Of a stretch of DNA of 20,912 bases, positions 1 through 5,461 are shown in pieces (positions within the stretch are counted from its first letter, which is position 1; each line of letters opens with the position of its first letter). The stretch lies in IMG/VR virus record IMGVR_UViG_3300021962_000780, positions 1 to 20,912 of that record; one strand, written 5' to 3'. Below the pieces are notes generated by a model that was given only the letters and a program-made list of their open reading frames with translations, ran no database searches and was not told the DNA's origin. Source of the DNA: a virus. Position numbers and translations under genes: made by a program.

Positions 1-1
1 T

Positions 2-12
2 AAACCCTAATA
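2..12. promoter_or_regulatory. Operator half-site AAACCCTAATA at the window edge
   Basis: The 11-mer AAACCCTAATA recurs exactly at 7056-7066, where it forms the right half of a 20-bp palindrome in a divergent promoter region. Here the left half would lie outside the window. It sits just before a weak promoter-like pair and the first gene, so a shared regulator is plausible (inference). Confidence 0.4.
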
Positions 13-45
13 GACAAGCATAAAAACAACAGTAGTATTCTGAGT

Positions 46-225
46 ATGAAAACTGAAATACTTGAAAAAAGATGCGCTGAAGCCTTGCTTGGGTACTCCC
101 AAACAATGGCAGATGCTTATACAACCGAACCAGAGGACTTTGATGCGGCTGTAACAGCTTTGCTTGCCAGAACGCTAGAACTCCATCTAAACCGAACAAT
201 TAACCTAGAGAACCTTTACAAATGA
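46..225 (+). CDS. Small phage protein of unknown function (59 aa)
   Basis: An ATG at 46 opens a 59-codon frame ending in TGA at 223-225. Its stop overlaps the ATG of the next gene at 222 (ATGA), the same coupling used throughout this strand, which is the main reason to accept it. The product (starts MKTEILEKRC) is predicted mostly helical, acidic in the middle (TTEPEDFDAA), with no motif I recognise. The upstream Shine-Dalgarno is weak. A TAGACA (11-16) and a TAGTAT (33-38), 16 nt apart, could form a weak promoter, and the AAACCCTAATA element at 2-12 lies just ahead. It is probably the first gene of the early rightward block, but more coupled genes may lie before the window. Confidence 0.6.
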   Translation: MKTEILEKRCAEALLGYSQTMADAYTTEPEDFDAAVTALLARTLELHLNRTINLENLYK

Positions 226-584
226 CCCAAGAATCAGTCATTCAAGCATTACAGAATGGATCACTAACTTCATACCAAATAGAAGACCTAACTGGCATTC
301 CTAGACTACATATTGTGGCTGCTTGCAAACATCTGCACCACAAGAAAAGAATCACAGTTGAAAAGATAAAGTTGGGTCGTTCATGGGTTTGTAAGTACAC
401 CCTAGAGCCACACATGGTTGAAAATAAACCAGTAGAAGAGTCTCGTGACCTGCTAACTCCGTTTGACATTAGAAACGCACAGGGCATCTTTTCTAAGGCT
501 GAGTATGCTTCTATGAACTCTCAAGCTAAACGATTGCTTGGCAGACAACCAACAAATGAAATCACAAATAATCAATTTATTTGA
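222..584 (+). CDS. Winged-helix/HTH DNA-binding protein
   Basis: 120 aa. Residues about 4-60 look like a winged helix: helices around ESVIQALQNGS and TSYQIEDLTGIPRLHIVAACKHLHHKKRI, then a basic beta-wing with VEKIKLGRSWVCKYTL. The pattern 'xSYxIEDLTGIPRxxIxxACKxL' is a normal recognition-helix layout. The C-terminal half (about 65-120) is polar and may be a flexible tail or partner-binding segment. The start overlaps the previous stop (ATGA). Its stop lies inside the spacer of the strong promoter feeding the replication gene, so it ends an upstream transcription unit. Likely a transcriptional regulator or replication accessory; which one cannot be told from sequence. Confidence 0.6.
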   Translation: MTQESVIQALQNGSLTSYQIEDLTGIPRLHIVAACKHLHHKKRITVEKIKLGRSWVCKYTLEPHMVENKPVEESRDLLTPFDIRNAQGIFSKAEYASMNSQAKRLLGRQPTNEITNNQFI

Positions 585-585
585 G

Positions 586-614
586 TTTACAAAGTAGAAT
601 TAGTTTGATATTAT
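586..614 (+). promoter_or_regulatory. Strong sigma70-like promoter with extended -10
   Basis: TTTACA (586-591; 5 of 6 match to TTGACA), a 17-nt spacer, then TATTAT (609-614; 5 of 6 match to TATAAT), preceded by TG at 606-607 as in extended -10 promoters. Transcription would begin near 620, giving a leader of about 93 nt before the replication gene at 714. This is the best promoter match I found by eye in the window. Confidence 0.6.
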
Positions 615-619
615 GGAAT

Positions 620-675
620 CCAGCTAGGTCGGGAGTTGCTACCCAACCGAAAAGAGTTATCCCTTCTCCTGCTGG
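620..675 (+). ncRNA. Foldable 5' leader of the replication operon
   Basis: CCAGC (620-624) can pair with GCTGG (671-675), enclosing a hairpin GGT-C-GGG / CCC-A-ACC (627-633 with 642-648, loop 634-641). GGAAT (615-619) could extend the outer stem with ATTCC (678-682), but that arm probably lies upstream of the transcript start. No known riboswitch class is recognised. The replication gene has no strong Shine-Dalgarno right before its ATG, so the leader may matter for translation (inference). Confidence 0.3.
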
Positions 676-713
676 CAATTCCTTTAAGGGTGTTTTAAAA
701 AGCGGCACACATT

Positions 714-1481
714 ATGGCTAATCCATGGTTTAGGCTCTATTCAGAGTTCGCACACGACCCCAAAGTTCAAATGCTTTCAGAGGCAATGCAAAGACGTTAT
801 GTCATGCTTTTGTGCCTCCGATGTAGCGAAGTTCTTGAAACGTTACATGAAACAGAGATAGCGTTTCAACTAAGGTTATCCACAGAAGAACTGGAACAAA
901 CTAAGCAGTTGTTTATCAGCAAGAATTTTATTGACAAACATTGGAATTTACTTAATTGGGATAAACGTCAATTTGTCTCAGACTCAAGCACCATGCGGGT
1001 TGCCAAGCATCGTAGTAAAAAGAAACAGGTAAGTAACGTTAATGAAACGTTACAGAAACGCCCAAGTAACGCTATAGATACAGATACAGATACAGATACA
1101 GAACAGATACAGAAAAGAACAACTAGCGTTGCAACACCTATCGGTGTTTCTGATTCTGTTTGGCAAGAATTCAAATCTTTGAGGAAGGCCAAGAAAGCCC
1201 CGATAACCCAAAGAGCAATAGACAAGATTTCAGAGGAAGCCAACTTAGCGGGTTGGACACTTGAGAAAGCCTTGGAGGAATGTATCGTGCGTGGTTGGCA
1301 AGCATTCAAAGCGGAGTGGGTTGCGAAAAAAGGAAACCCCGCTGACAACATAAGGCTCACAGTTCCACCATCAAATGAGCCTGACCCTGCGCTTGAGAAG
1401 ATCAAGGCAGATGAAAAAACAACTCGCCCTCCAACTGCGGCAGAGCGAGAAATTCTTAACTCTTTCAGGAGAAAAGCATGA
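714..1481 (+). CDS. Replication initiator / replisome organiser (lambda O or DnaT-like)
   Basis: 255 aa. The N-terminal part (about 1-95) has the layout of phage replisome-organiser winged helices: NPWFRLYSEFAHDPKVQMLSE, a central helical part, then NLLNWDKRQFVSDSSTMRVAKHR. A low-complexity linker (about 100-140) contains DTDTDTDTE, encoded by tandem GATACA repeats. The C-terminal part (about 142-210, VWQEFKSLRKAKKAPITQRAIDKI...GWTLEKALEECIVRGWQAFKAEWV) resembles the C-terminal helical domain of DnaT/phage replication proteins that engages ssDNA or the helicase. It is the first gene behind a strong promoter and precedes a RusA resolvase, supporting a replication role. It overlaps the next gene by ATGA. 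Confidence 0.7.
   Translation: MANPWFRLYSEFAHDPKVQMLSEAMQRRYVMLLCLRCSEVLETLHETEIAFQLRLSTEELEQTKQLFISKNFIDKHWNLLNWDKRQFVSDSSTMRVAKHRSKKKQVSNVNETLQKRPSNAIDTDTDTDTEQIQKRTTSVATPIGVSDSVWQEFKSLRKAKKAPITQRAIDKISEEANLAGWTLEKALEECIVRGWQAFKAEWVAKKGNPADNIRLTVPPSNEPDPALEKIKADEKTTRPPTAAEREILNSFRRKA
1033..1111. repeat. Iteron-like cluster inside the replication gene (candidate origin)
   Basis: A perfect 8-bp inverted repeat GTAACGTT / AACGTTAC (1033-1040 and 1046-1053, 5-nt spacer) is followed by another AAGTAACG copy (1064-1071, first copy 1031-1038) and by tandem GATACA units (1077-1100 four times, GAACA, then GATACA at 1106-1111). AACGTTAC also occurs at 839-846. In lambdoid phages the origin is a set of iterons within the initiator gene O, so by analogy this may be the origin. 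The sequence pattern is certain; the function is inference. Confidence 0.45.
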
Positions 1482-1684
1482 ACTTTTTAGATTCTTACCC
1501 AACAGAGTTTTATATTTCTGATGTTGGTTATTTGGTTTTTAAGCAAGATTGTTTTGAATGTGGTCATCAAACTCAGTTTTTGATAAGCCCTGAGCAGACA
1601 AAAATACTTTTAAATTTATTGCCTGACATGATTAAGCAGCAAACAGAAAGATGGACAGGAATTCAGTCTCCTGCTGAAGAATGA
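1478..1684 (+). CDS. Small phage protein with CxxC-x-H knuckle
   Basis: 68 aa, coupled to the replication gene by ATGA at 1478. A single CFECGH (C25, C28, H30) suggests a zinc or metal knuckle but there is no second Cys pair, so metal binding could require a dimer. The rest is SPEQTKILLNLLPDMIKQQTERW, a likely amphipathic helix. No family recognised. Position between the replication initiator and RusA suggests an accessory in DNA metabolism, without direct evidence. Confidence 0.65.
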   Translation: MNFLDSYPTEFYISDVGYLVFKQDCFECGHQTQFLISPEQTKILLNLLPDMIKQQTERWTGIQSPAEE

Positions 1685-1702
1685 ATTTTCAATGGCCTAT
1701 AA

Positions 1703-1906
1703 ATGACTCCAGCAGAATTAGAGCACTTCAAGAATTGCGAAGCTCAAGAGTGGCTCAGACGCTACCAAAAGAAGAAATCGATGATTGGCTCAAGCAAAGC
1801 GTTGCTCTGGTGGCAGGGAGTGTTGCTGGACTTGCAGCGAATCAGAGGCGAATCCGCTACTTTGGATTTGAGAAACCGCATGAACAAACTGAGGGTTAAC
1901 AAATGA
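1703..1906 (+). CDS. Small conserved-looking phage protein (67 aa)
   Basis: Starts MTPAELEHFKNCEAQEWLRRY and ends LRNRMNKLRVNK; its TGA overlaps the RusA ATG at 1903 (ATGA). Helical and strongly basic, with a 'WWQGVLLDLQRIRG' core that resembles small proteins next to RusA in other phages (from memory). A competing frame at 1681-1899 also starts with an ATGA overlap, but its translation looks less protein-like and it does not couple to RusA. The Shine-Dalgarno before 1703 is poor. Function unknown. Confidence 0.6.
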   Translation: MTPAELEHFKNCEAQEWLRRYQKKKSMIGSSKALLWWQGVLLDLQRIRGESATLDLRNRMNKLRVNK

Positions 1907-2331
1907 CATTTATTGTGATGTACACAGTTTATGGTGAGCCAGTAGGAAAAGGTCGCCCAAGGTTTGCCCGTAGAGGGAATTTCGTTTCTACGTACAGTCC
2001 ACAAAAGACCAAAACCTACGAAGATGAAATCAGGATGATGGCAAAGGCAGCAATGGGTAGCTCAGAGCCACTAGAAACGCCTGTAACAGTAGCAATCTAT
2101 ATCAGAGTTGGAATACCTACATCATTCTCAAAACAGAAGCGCAAAGATGCTTTGGCAAACATAGAAAAGCCAACAAAGAAGCCAGATATTGACAATATTG
2201 CAAAGTGTTTTCTGGATGCTATGAATGGAATTGTCTATCTGGATGACAAACAAGTAGTTAGTCTTCACATCACAAAGGTCTTTGCTGAAACACCAGCAGT
2301 AGAAGTTATGGTGAAAGAAGACTTAGGGTAA
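1903..2331 (+). CDS. rusA: RusA-family Holliday junction resolvase
   Basis: 142 aa, close to E. coli RusA (about 120 aa). The N-terminal GEPVGKGRPRFARRG (11-25) is the RusA signature, and the catalytic region KPDIDNIAKCFLDAMNG (93-109) followed by YLDDKQV (112-118) supplies the acidic residues (D95, D97, D105, D114/D115) expected for Mg2+-dependent cleavage. RusA dimers resolve four-way junctions, in phages usually to process replication or recombination intermediates before packaging. The ATGA overlap with the preceding gene and a GAGGG Shine-Dalgarno (just upstream) support this start. All key residues appear intact. Confidence 0.92.
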   Translation: MTFIVMYTVYGEPVGKGRPRFARRGNFVSTYSPQKTKTYEDEIRMMAKAAMGSSEPLETPVTVAIYIRVGIPTSFSKQKRKDALANIEKPTKKPDIDNIAKCFLDAMNGIVYLDDKQVVSLHITKVFAETPAVEVMVKEDLG

Positions 2332-2389
2332 GTCCCTATTCAAAGACCAATAAAACATTGATAAAGTGTAATTTTTAACAGGAGTAAAT

Positions 2390-2623
2390 ATGTCCACATG
2401 GGAATTTGACACCACCACAGGTGCAGGTAGCGAGATCGTCACAGTCGTTTATGAGTATGAATCCGACCAAGATTCGACCTATAACGAGTCAATCAAAGAG
2501 ATTTGGTTCAATGGTCGAGATGTCATTGGCTTACTGTCTGATGAACAGTTCAAAGAACTAGAGATGGAAGCGGCTATGCGCTTTCAACATCACAAACTTA
2601 ATTACAAGTTGGAGGATGTATGA
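2390..2623 (+). CDS. Small acidic phage protein of unknown function (77 aa)
   Basis: Good Shine-Dalgarno (AGGAG at 2380-2384) ahead of ATG 2390, after a 58-nt gap that ends the RusA coupling chain, so translation re-initiates here. The N-terminal half looks like beta strands (WEFDTTTGAGSEIVTVVYEYES); the C-terminal half is helical (SDEQFKELEMEAAMRFQHHKL). Acidic overall. I do not recognise a named family. It couples by ATGA to the next small gene, making a new run of genes from 2390 to 4894. Confidence 0.7.
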   Translation: MSTWEFDTTTGAGSEIVTVVYEYESDQDSTYNESIKEIWFNGRDVIGLLSDEQFKELEMEAAMRFQHHKLNYKLEDV

Positions 2624-2793
2624 CCGAAGAGCGAAACGAGGTTCTTGAAGAGGTCGCCAAGGAATTCGACAAAATGAAATCCTTGGGTGACACAGCACAA
2701 AGCTTCGCATCTTATGTACGAAACATGAAAACCTGCCCTCCATGTCATGGAAACTGTAACCAAGGTCGAACCTGCCCTGCGAGGAACAAATGA
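2620..2793 (+). CDS. Small Cys-rich protein, putative zinc knuckle (57 aa)
   Basis: ATG at 2620 overlaps the previous stop (ATGA), and its own TGA (2791-2793) overlaps the next start at 2790. The first 36 residues are a charged helix (MTEERNEVLEEVAKEFDKMK). The tail carries C39-P-P-C42-H43-G-N-C46 and C52, a compact Cys/His cluster likely to bind zinc. No known family is recognised. The double coupling and the conserved-looking Cys cluster support a real gene despite its size. Confidence 0.6.
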   Translation: MTEERNEVLEEVAKEFDKMKSLGDTAQSFASYVRNMKTCPPCHGNCNQGRTCPARNK

Positions 2794-2963
2794 CTAATGA
2801 AGAAAGAGATTTGTTTGTCAAAGCTCGTGATCTTTTGACTAAATCAAAGTTTCATTACAACAAAGACAAAGAACAAAGAGATATTGTTGTAGAAAAGATA
2901 CAAGATGCATTGATTATTCATGCCTCAAACCTATTGGCAAACCTAAATGAGAAAAAGAACTAA
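2790..2963 (+). CDS. Small helical phage protein (57 aa)
   Basis: Starts by ATGA overlap at 2790 and runs to TAA at 2961-2963, overlapping the next gene by 17 nt. The product (starts MTNEERDLFVKARDLL) is predicted all-helical and highly charged, with no Cys cluster or membrane segment. Nothing in it identifies a function; accepted because it fills the gap exactly between two coupled genes. Confidence 0.55.
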   Translation: MTNEERDLFVKARDLLTKSKFHYNKDKEQRDIVVEKIQDALIIHASNLLANLNEKKN

Positions 2964-3408
2964 ACGCAAGTTCTGGGCATTGATAGACCCAATAGCGCAT
3001 AGCATAGTAGGTGCTTCAATTACCCACAGGGATAAGCTAGACAAACTCCGCTTAATGGAATACTCAGCCCTAGAAGCCATGACCAAGGGTAACGGGACAA
3101 TCCACGATTGGAGAACCCTAGTCGATGTTTTAAACCTAAGTGAAACGATGGCTAGAAACAATATCGGAAAAGATGAGGTAATGCCTGTTTGCCAAAAAGC
3201 ACAAGATGCATTGCACCAGGCAGCCGAACGCTATCAAAAGACAATGAGGATGGGTTTATCGGGTGAGGGTATCCAAGCCGTGCGAGAACTACTTGAATAT
3301 GCAGACCTTCAACAATCGAGCATTTCAAGGGCAGATTTTGAAAAGTACATTCAAAAAACCAAAGACTACATCAGATCAAACGGGAACCTAGTGGTTGAAA
3401 TCAAATGA
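2947..3408 (+). CDS. Conserved phage protein of unknown function (153 aa)
   Basis: Basic N-terminus (MRKRTKRKFWALIDPIAHSI), then helical segments including 'LRLMEYSALEAMTKGNGTIHDWRTLVDVLNLSETMARNNIG', and 'AVRELLEYADLQQSSISRADFEKYI'. The layout is familiar to me from proteins in the early region of proteobacterial phages, always uncharacterised; that is recollection only. It starts inside the end of the previous gene and ends in an ATGA overlap with the first alpha-CTD-like gene, suggesting coordinated expression with it. Confidence 0.7.
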   Translation: MRKRTKRKFWALIDPIAHSIVGASITHRDKLDKLRLMEYSALEAMTKGNGTIHDWRTLVDVLNLSETMARNNIGKDEVMPVCQKAQDALHQAAERYQKTMRMGLSGEGIQAVRELLEYADLQQSSISRADFEKYIQKTKDYIRSNGNLVVEIK

Positions 3409-3791
3409 AAAACGAAGAATTACTAGATCACTTTGCAATCAATGCAATGAACTCTCAAATTGAGAAATTTGGGATAACCAACCCGCACAGCCTAGCTCAA
3501 ACAGCGTACCGAGTCGCTCAGAATATGCTTGAGAATAGAAATCGGATTATCGCTGAATGGAAAAGAGATGAAGAGCAAAAAATAGAATATGCCACTGCTG
3601 ATATTCACGAATTAAATCTACCTATTAGATATTATCGTTGTTTAACCGCAGAGAATATCTATACTAAAACGAAACTATGCGAATGGCCTGAAAGAGATAT
3701 TAAAAGAATCCCAAATCTAGGCCCTAGAGGGTTGAGATACTTAAAAGAAGCAATGGCGCAAGAGGGTTTAAAGTTTAAAGGTCAAGCATGA
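3405..3791 (+). CDS. RNA polymerase alpha-CTD-like protein, copy 1 (divergent)
   Basis: 128 aa. N-terminal helical domain (about 1-55: MKNEELLDHFAINAMN...AYRVAQNMLENRNRII) shared with the gene at 3949. The C-terminal part (about 66-126: IHELNLPIRYYRCLTAENIY...RIPNLGPRGLRYLKEAM) aligns with the bacterial RpoA C-terminal domain, including the helix-hairpin-helix 'PNLG'. Against E. coli numbering R75 matches R265 and C79 matches C269, but N268 is R, K271 is T, K298 is R108, S299 is G109 and E302 is Y112, so DNA-contact residues are partly changed. It lacks the alpha N-terminal assembly domain. Likely a DNA-binding or RNA-polymerase-directed regulator; could be a generic HhH DNA-binding protein. 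Confidence 0.7.
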   Translation: MKNEELLDHFAINAMNSQIEKFGITNPHSLAQTAYRVAQNMLENRNRIIAEWKRDEEQKIEYATADIHELNLPIRYYRCLTAENIYTKTKLCEWPERDIKRIPNLGPRGLRYLKEAMAQEGLKFKGQA

Positions 3792-3952
3792 TTGAACAAA
3801 AGAAAGACGCACCAGGCAACCCGCCCTATTACGTTTGCACTAACTGCAAATGGGCTTTTCAGGCTTTGCAAGAGGCTAACGAGCATGGTAGGCGATGCGG
3901 GAGAGATGAAGTAGCCCCTATATACCGACATTACGAAAGAGACATTAAATGA
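3788..3952 (+). CDS. Small zinc-finger protein (54 aa)
   Basis: ATG 3788 overlaps the previous stop and its TGA (3950-3952) overlaps the next ATG at 3949, so it is coupled on both sides. It contains C17-x2-C20-x12-H33-x3-C37 (YVCTNCKWAFQALQEANEHGRRC region), a classic single C2HC zinc finger. The basic residues around it (RR, R, RH, R) would suit nucleic-acid binding. It lies exactly between the two alpha-CTD-like paralogues, hinting at a joint regulatory cassette (inference). Confidence 0.7.
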   Translation: MIEQKKDAPGNPPYYVCTNCKWAFQALQEANEHGRRCGRDEVAPIYRHYERDIK

Positions 3953-4299
3953 CAAGGGAAGAACTCTTAGACCAGATCGCAATAGAAGTATTAAAGAACC
4001 TACCCCATAACTTTGCCCGTGATGCCTATAACATCGCAGAGGGTGTGCTAGAACGCAGGGATGCAATACTTCACAAATGGGCTTTAACTGAGGCTATCGT
4101 TTTTGATGGATTAGAGAAACTCAATTTAACTGTTCGATCTGAGCGTTGTTTAAAAGCCGATGAAGTATATACATTAACGCAATTATTAAACTGCACAAAA
4201 GATAGATTATTAAAAACACCCAATATGGGTAGAAAAAGCGTTAATGAGATAATCGAGAAACTAGCCGAGCATGGTTATAAACTAAAAGGCGAAGCATGA
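3949..4299 (+). CDS. RNA polymerase alpha-CTD-like protein, copy 2 (well conserved)
   Basis: 116 aa. N-terminal helices (MTREELLDQIAIEVL...AYNIAEGVLERRDAIL) match copy 1. Residues about 55-113 closely follow RpoA-CTD: LEKLNLTVRSERCLKADEVY, then LLKTPNMGRKSVNEI. Relative to E. coli alpha, R63 = R265, C67 = C269, K69 = K271, G94 = G296, K96 = K298, S97 = S299 and E100 = E302 are kept; only N268 is replaced (R66). These are the residues that bind UP-element DNA, so a UP-element-like DNA contact is plausible. No alpha N-terminal domain is present. It starts and ends with ATGA overlaps. Possible roles: recruiting host RNA polymerase, competing with host alpha, or a plain DNA-binding regulator. Confidence 0.75.
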   Translation: MTREELLDQIAIEVLKNLPHNFARDAYNIAEGVLERRDAILHKWALTEAIVFDGLEKLNLTVRSERCLKADEVYTLTQLLNCTKDRLLKTPNMGRKSVNEIIEKLAEHGYKLKGEA

Positions 4300-4619
4300 A
4301 CGAACCCACACTTGCGATAGAGTTCATCATAAAAACAGCCCCTTTGTACGCCAAGGCTAAATCAGATCGTATGTTTTTAGAAGAATTTAGACGATCAAAA
4401 CACGCACAACTGAAAAGCCTTGCAGGGACTGAAGTGCTAGGTAAGCAGGACACATTTGCTTATGCTCATCCTGAATATGTGGAGATTCTCGAAGGAATCA
4501 GGGCAGCCGTTGAAATAGAAGAACGCTATCGCTGGTTAATGACAGCCGCCCAAGCCAAGGTCGAGTGCTGGAGAACCGCCCAATACAGTGCGAGAATGGA
4601 AATGAAGGCCACCACTTGA
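4296..4619 (+). CDS. Conserved phage protein of unknown function (107 aa)
   Basis: ATGA-coupled start. Predicted nearly all-helical and charged: 'YAKAKSDRMFLEEFRRSKHAQLKS', 'AYAHPEYVEILEGIRAAVEIEERYRWLMTAAQAKVECWRT'. I have seen this arrangement (YAKAKA-R-YLEEFRKSKKA...AYAHPDY) in early regions of other phages next to nuclease genes, always without function. Its stop (TGA 4617-4619) overlaps a TTG start of the HNH gene at 4616, so the two are probably co-translated, consistent with a role in recombination or DNA processing (inference). Confidence 0.7.
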   Translation: MNEPTLAIEFIIKTAPLYAKAKSDRMFLEEFRRSKHAQLKSLAGTEVLGKQDTFAYAHPEYVEILEGIRAAVEIEERYRWLMTAAQAKVECWRTAQYSARMEMKATT

Positions 4620-4894
4620 ACAACAAACTAAGCGCAAAGCAAAGACTACACATAGGTAAGGTTAAACTATTGCCATGCTCAGTATGCGATCAACAAGGGC
4701 CAAGCGATGCCCACCATATCGAGCAAAAACTACAATATTGCGTGATTGCTTTATGCAGGGATTGCCACAATAATTGGCATGGTACTAAGGCTATATGGCG
4801 GGTTAAAAAAATGGATGAGTTGGCAGCCCTTGACGTTACCATTCGGAGATTGACTCAGGAAATGCCCCTAGAAGGCGATTTAAGCCCCTTTTAA
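4616..4894 (+). CDS. HNH nuclease, Ref-like (recombination enhancement family)
   Basis: 92 aa from a TTG start. C21-x2-C24 and C47-x2-C50 form a zinc-binding treble-clef frame; DAHHIEQ (31-37) and HNNWH (51-55) supply the HNH catalytic histidines. The pattern resembles phage P1 Ref, a RecA-dependent HNH nuclease, and related small phage nucleases; the WRVKKMDELAALDVTIRRL tail follows as in similar phage proteins. The ATG at 4565 would add 17 unlikely residues overlapping the previous gene, whereas TTG 4616 overlaps its stop (TTGA) with an AAGG about 8 nt upstream. It ends the rightward early block. Confidence 0.75.
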   Translation: MNNKLSAKQRLHIGKVKLLPCSVCDQQGPSDAHHIEQKLQYCVIALCRDCHNNWHGTKAIWRVKKMDELAALDVTIRRLTQEMPLEGDLSPF

Positions 4895-4972
4895 GCCGTT
4901 TTCAGGGATTAGGGAATAGCGTGATGAGGGTTTAGCCGCTTAGAGCCTTAAATATGCGCTTTTTATAGACGT

Positions 4973-4998
4973 AAAAAAACCCGCTTTTTAGGGCGGGT
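4973..4998 (-). terminator. Intrinsic terminator of the leftward operon
   Basis: Read on the minus strand, stem ACCCGC/GCGGGT (4993-4998 with 4979-4984, 8-nt loop) is followed by seven T (complement of A 4973-4979). It lies 58 nt past the last leftward gene (5057). On the plus strand no T tract follows, so it acts on leftward transcription. The rest of 4895-5056 holds no gene that I can support. Confidence 0.9.
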
Positions 4999-5056
4999 CT
5001 GAGGGTTTAGCGTTTTCCTGAGAGTATTCGCAAAATTAGGGCAGCAATGGCATAGA

Positions 5057-5227
5057 TCATTCAAACCCCACAAATTCTAAAGCTTCAAATTTGCAAGCTT
5101 CAACTTGATCAACTGATAACCCGAAGGCTATTTTTTCCGCTAGTTGTGAAGCTTGATCGGCTTTTTTATCATTTGGAGCTGTAAGGGCTAAAATTAAACA
5201 CTGGGTTAATGCTTCAATTTGTGACAT
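5057..5227 (-). CDS. Small phage protein, last gene of leftward operon (56 aa)
   Basis: Minus-strand ATG (5225-5227) preceded by AAGGGG with 5 nt spacing; the SD includes the TAA stop of the previous gene. Product starts MSQIEALTQC and includes LILALTAPNDKKADQASQLAEKIAFGLSVDQVEACK, a two-helix layout that I recall from small early proteins of podoviruses, all uncharacterised. It is followed by the operon terminator. No catalytic or metal motif is visible. Confidence 0.7.
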   Translation of the reverse strand: MSQIEALTQCLILALTAPNDKKADQASQLAEKIAFGLSVDQVEACKFEALEFVGFE

Positions 5228-5236
5228 ATAGGCCCC

Positions 5237-5461
5237 TTAAATTGTGCAGCAACCACAGCATGGTGCATCAATACAGCGTCCACGTTTATTTCTGTAGAAC
5301 GTAGAAGGCCCGTTCTCACCGATGAAAGTAATAGTGTCCGAATCGGGTTGTAGTTGTGCTGTTTTATTGCTTGTGTCATACAAAATATAATCACCTGGCT
5401 TAATAAGTGCGCCAGATAACTTACATTTACCAAAATACTTTGCTTTCATTGTTTTAAGCAT
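5237..5461 (-). CDS. Small basic protein with Cys-rich C-terminus (74 aa)
   Basis: Start chosen at 5461 (MLKTMKAKYFGKCK) because AGGGG lies about 8 nt upstream and it overlaps the end of the Gp88-like gene by 8 nt; an upstream start would extend 24 residues through that gene. Core 'KYFGKCKLSGALIKPGDYILYD' resembles a small treble-clef/zinc-ribbon-like beta fold seen in phages (inference). The C-terminus CIDAPCCGCCTI packs five cysteines in ten residues, unusual for a cytoplasmic protein and suggestive of metal or Fe-S binding. Function unknown. Confidence 0.7.
   Translation of the reverse strand: MLKTMKAKYFGKCKLSGALIKPGDYILYDTSNKTAQLQPDSDTITFIGENGPSTFYRNKRGRCIDAPCCGCCTI

Noticed and set aside
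968-1405. 145-codon minus-strand frame within the replication gene
   Set aside because: Antisense to a well-supported gene, with SVSVSVS produced by the GATACA repeats; no ribosome site.
1681-1899. Alternative frame (72 codons) overlapping 1703-1906, also starting with ATGA
   Set aside because: Its stop does not couple to RusA, and the protein looks less natural than the 1703 frame. It cannot be fully excluded.
5206-5433. 75-codon minus-strand frame overlapping the 74-aa Cys-tail gene
   Set aside because: Different frame of the same DNA without ribosome site; the 5237-5461 and 5057-5227 genes fit the operon junctions.
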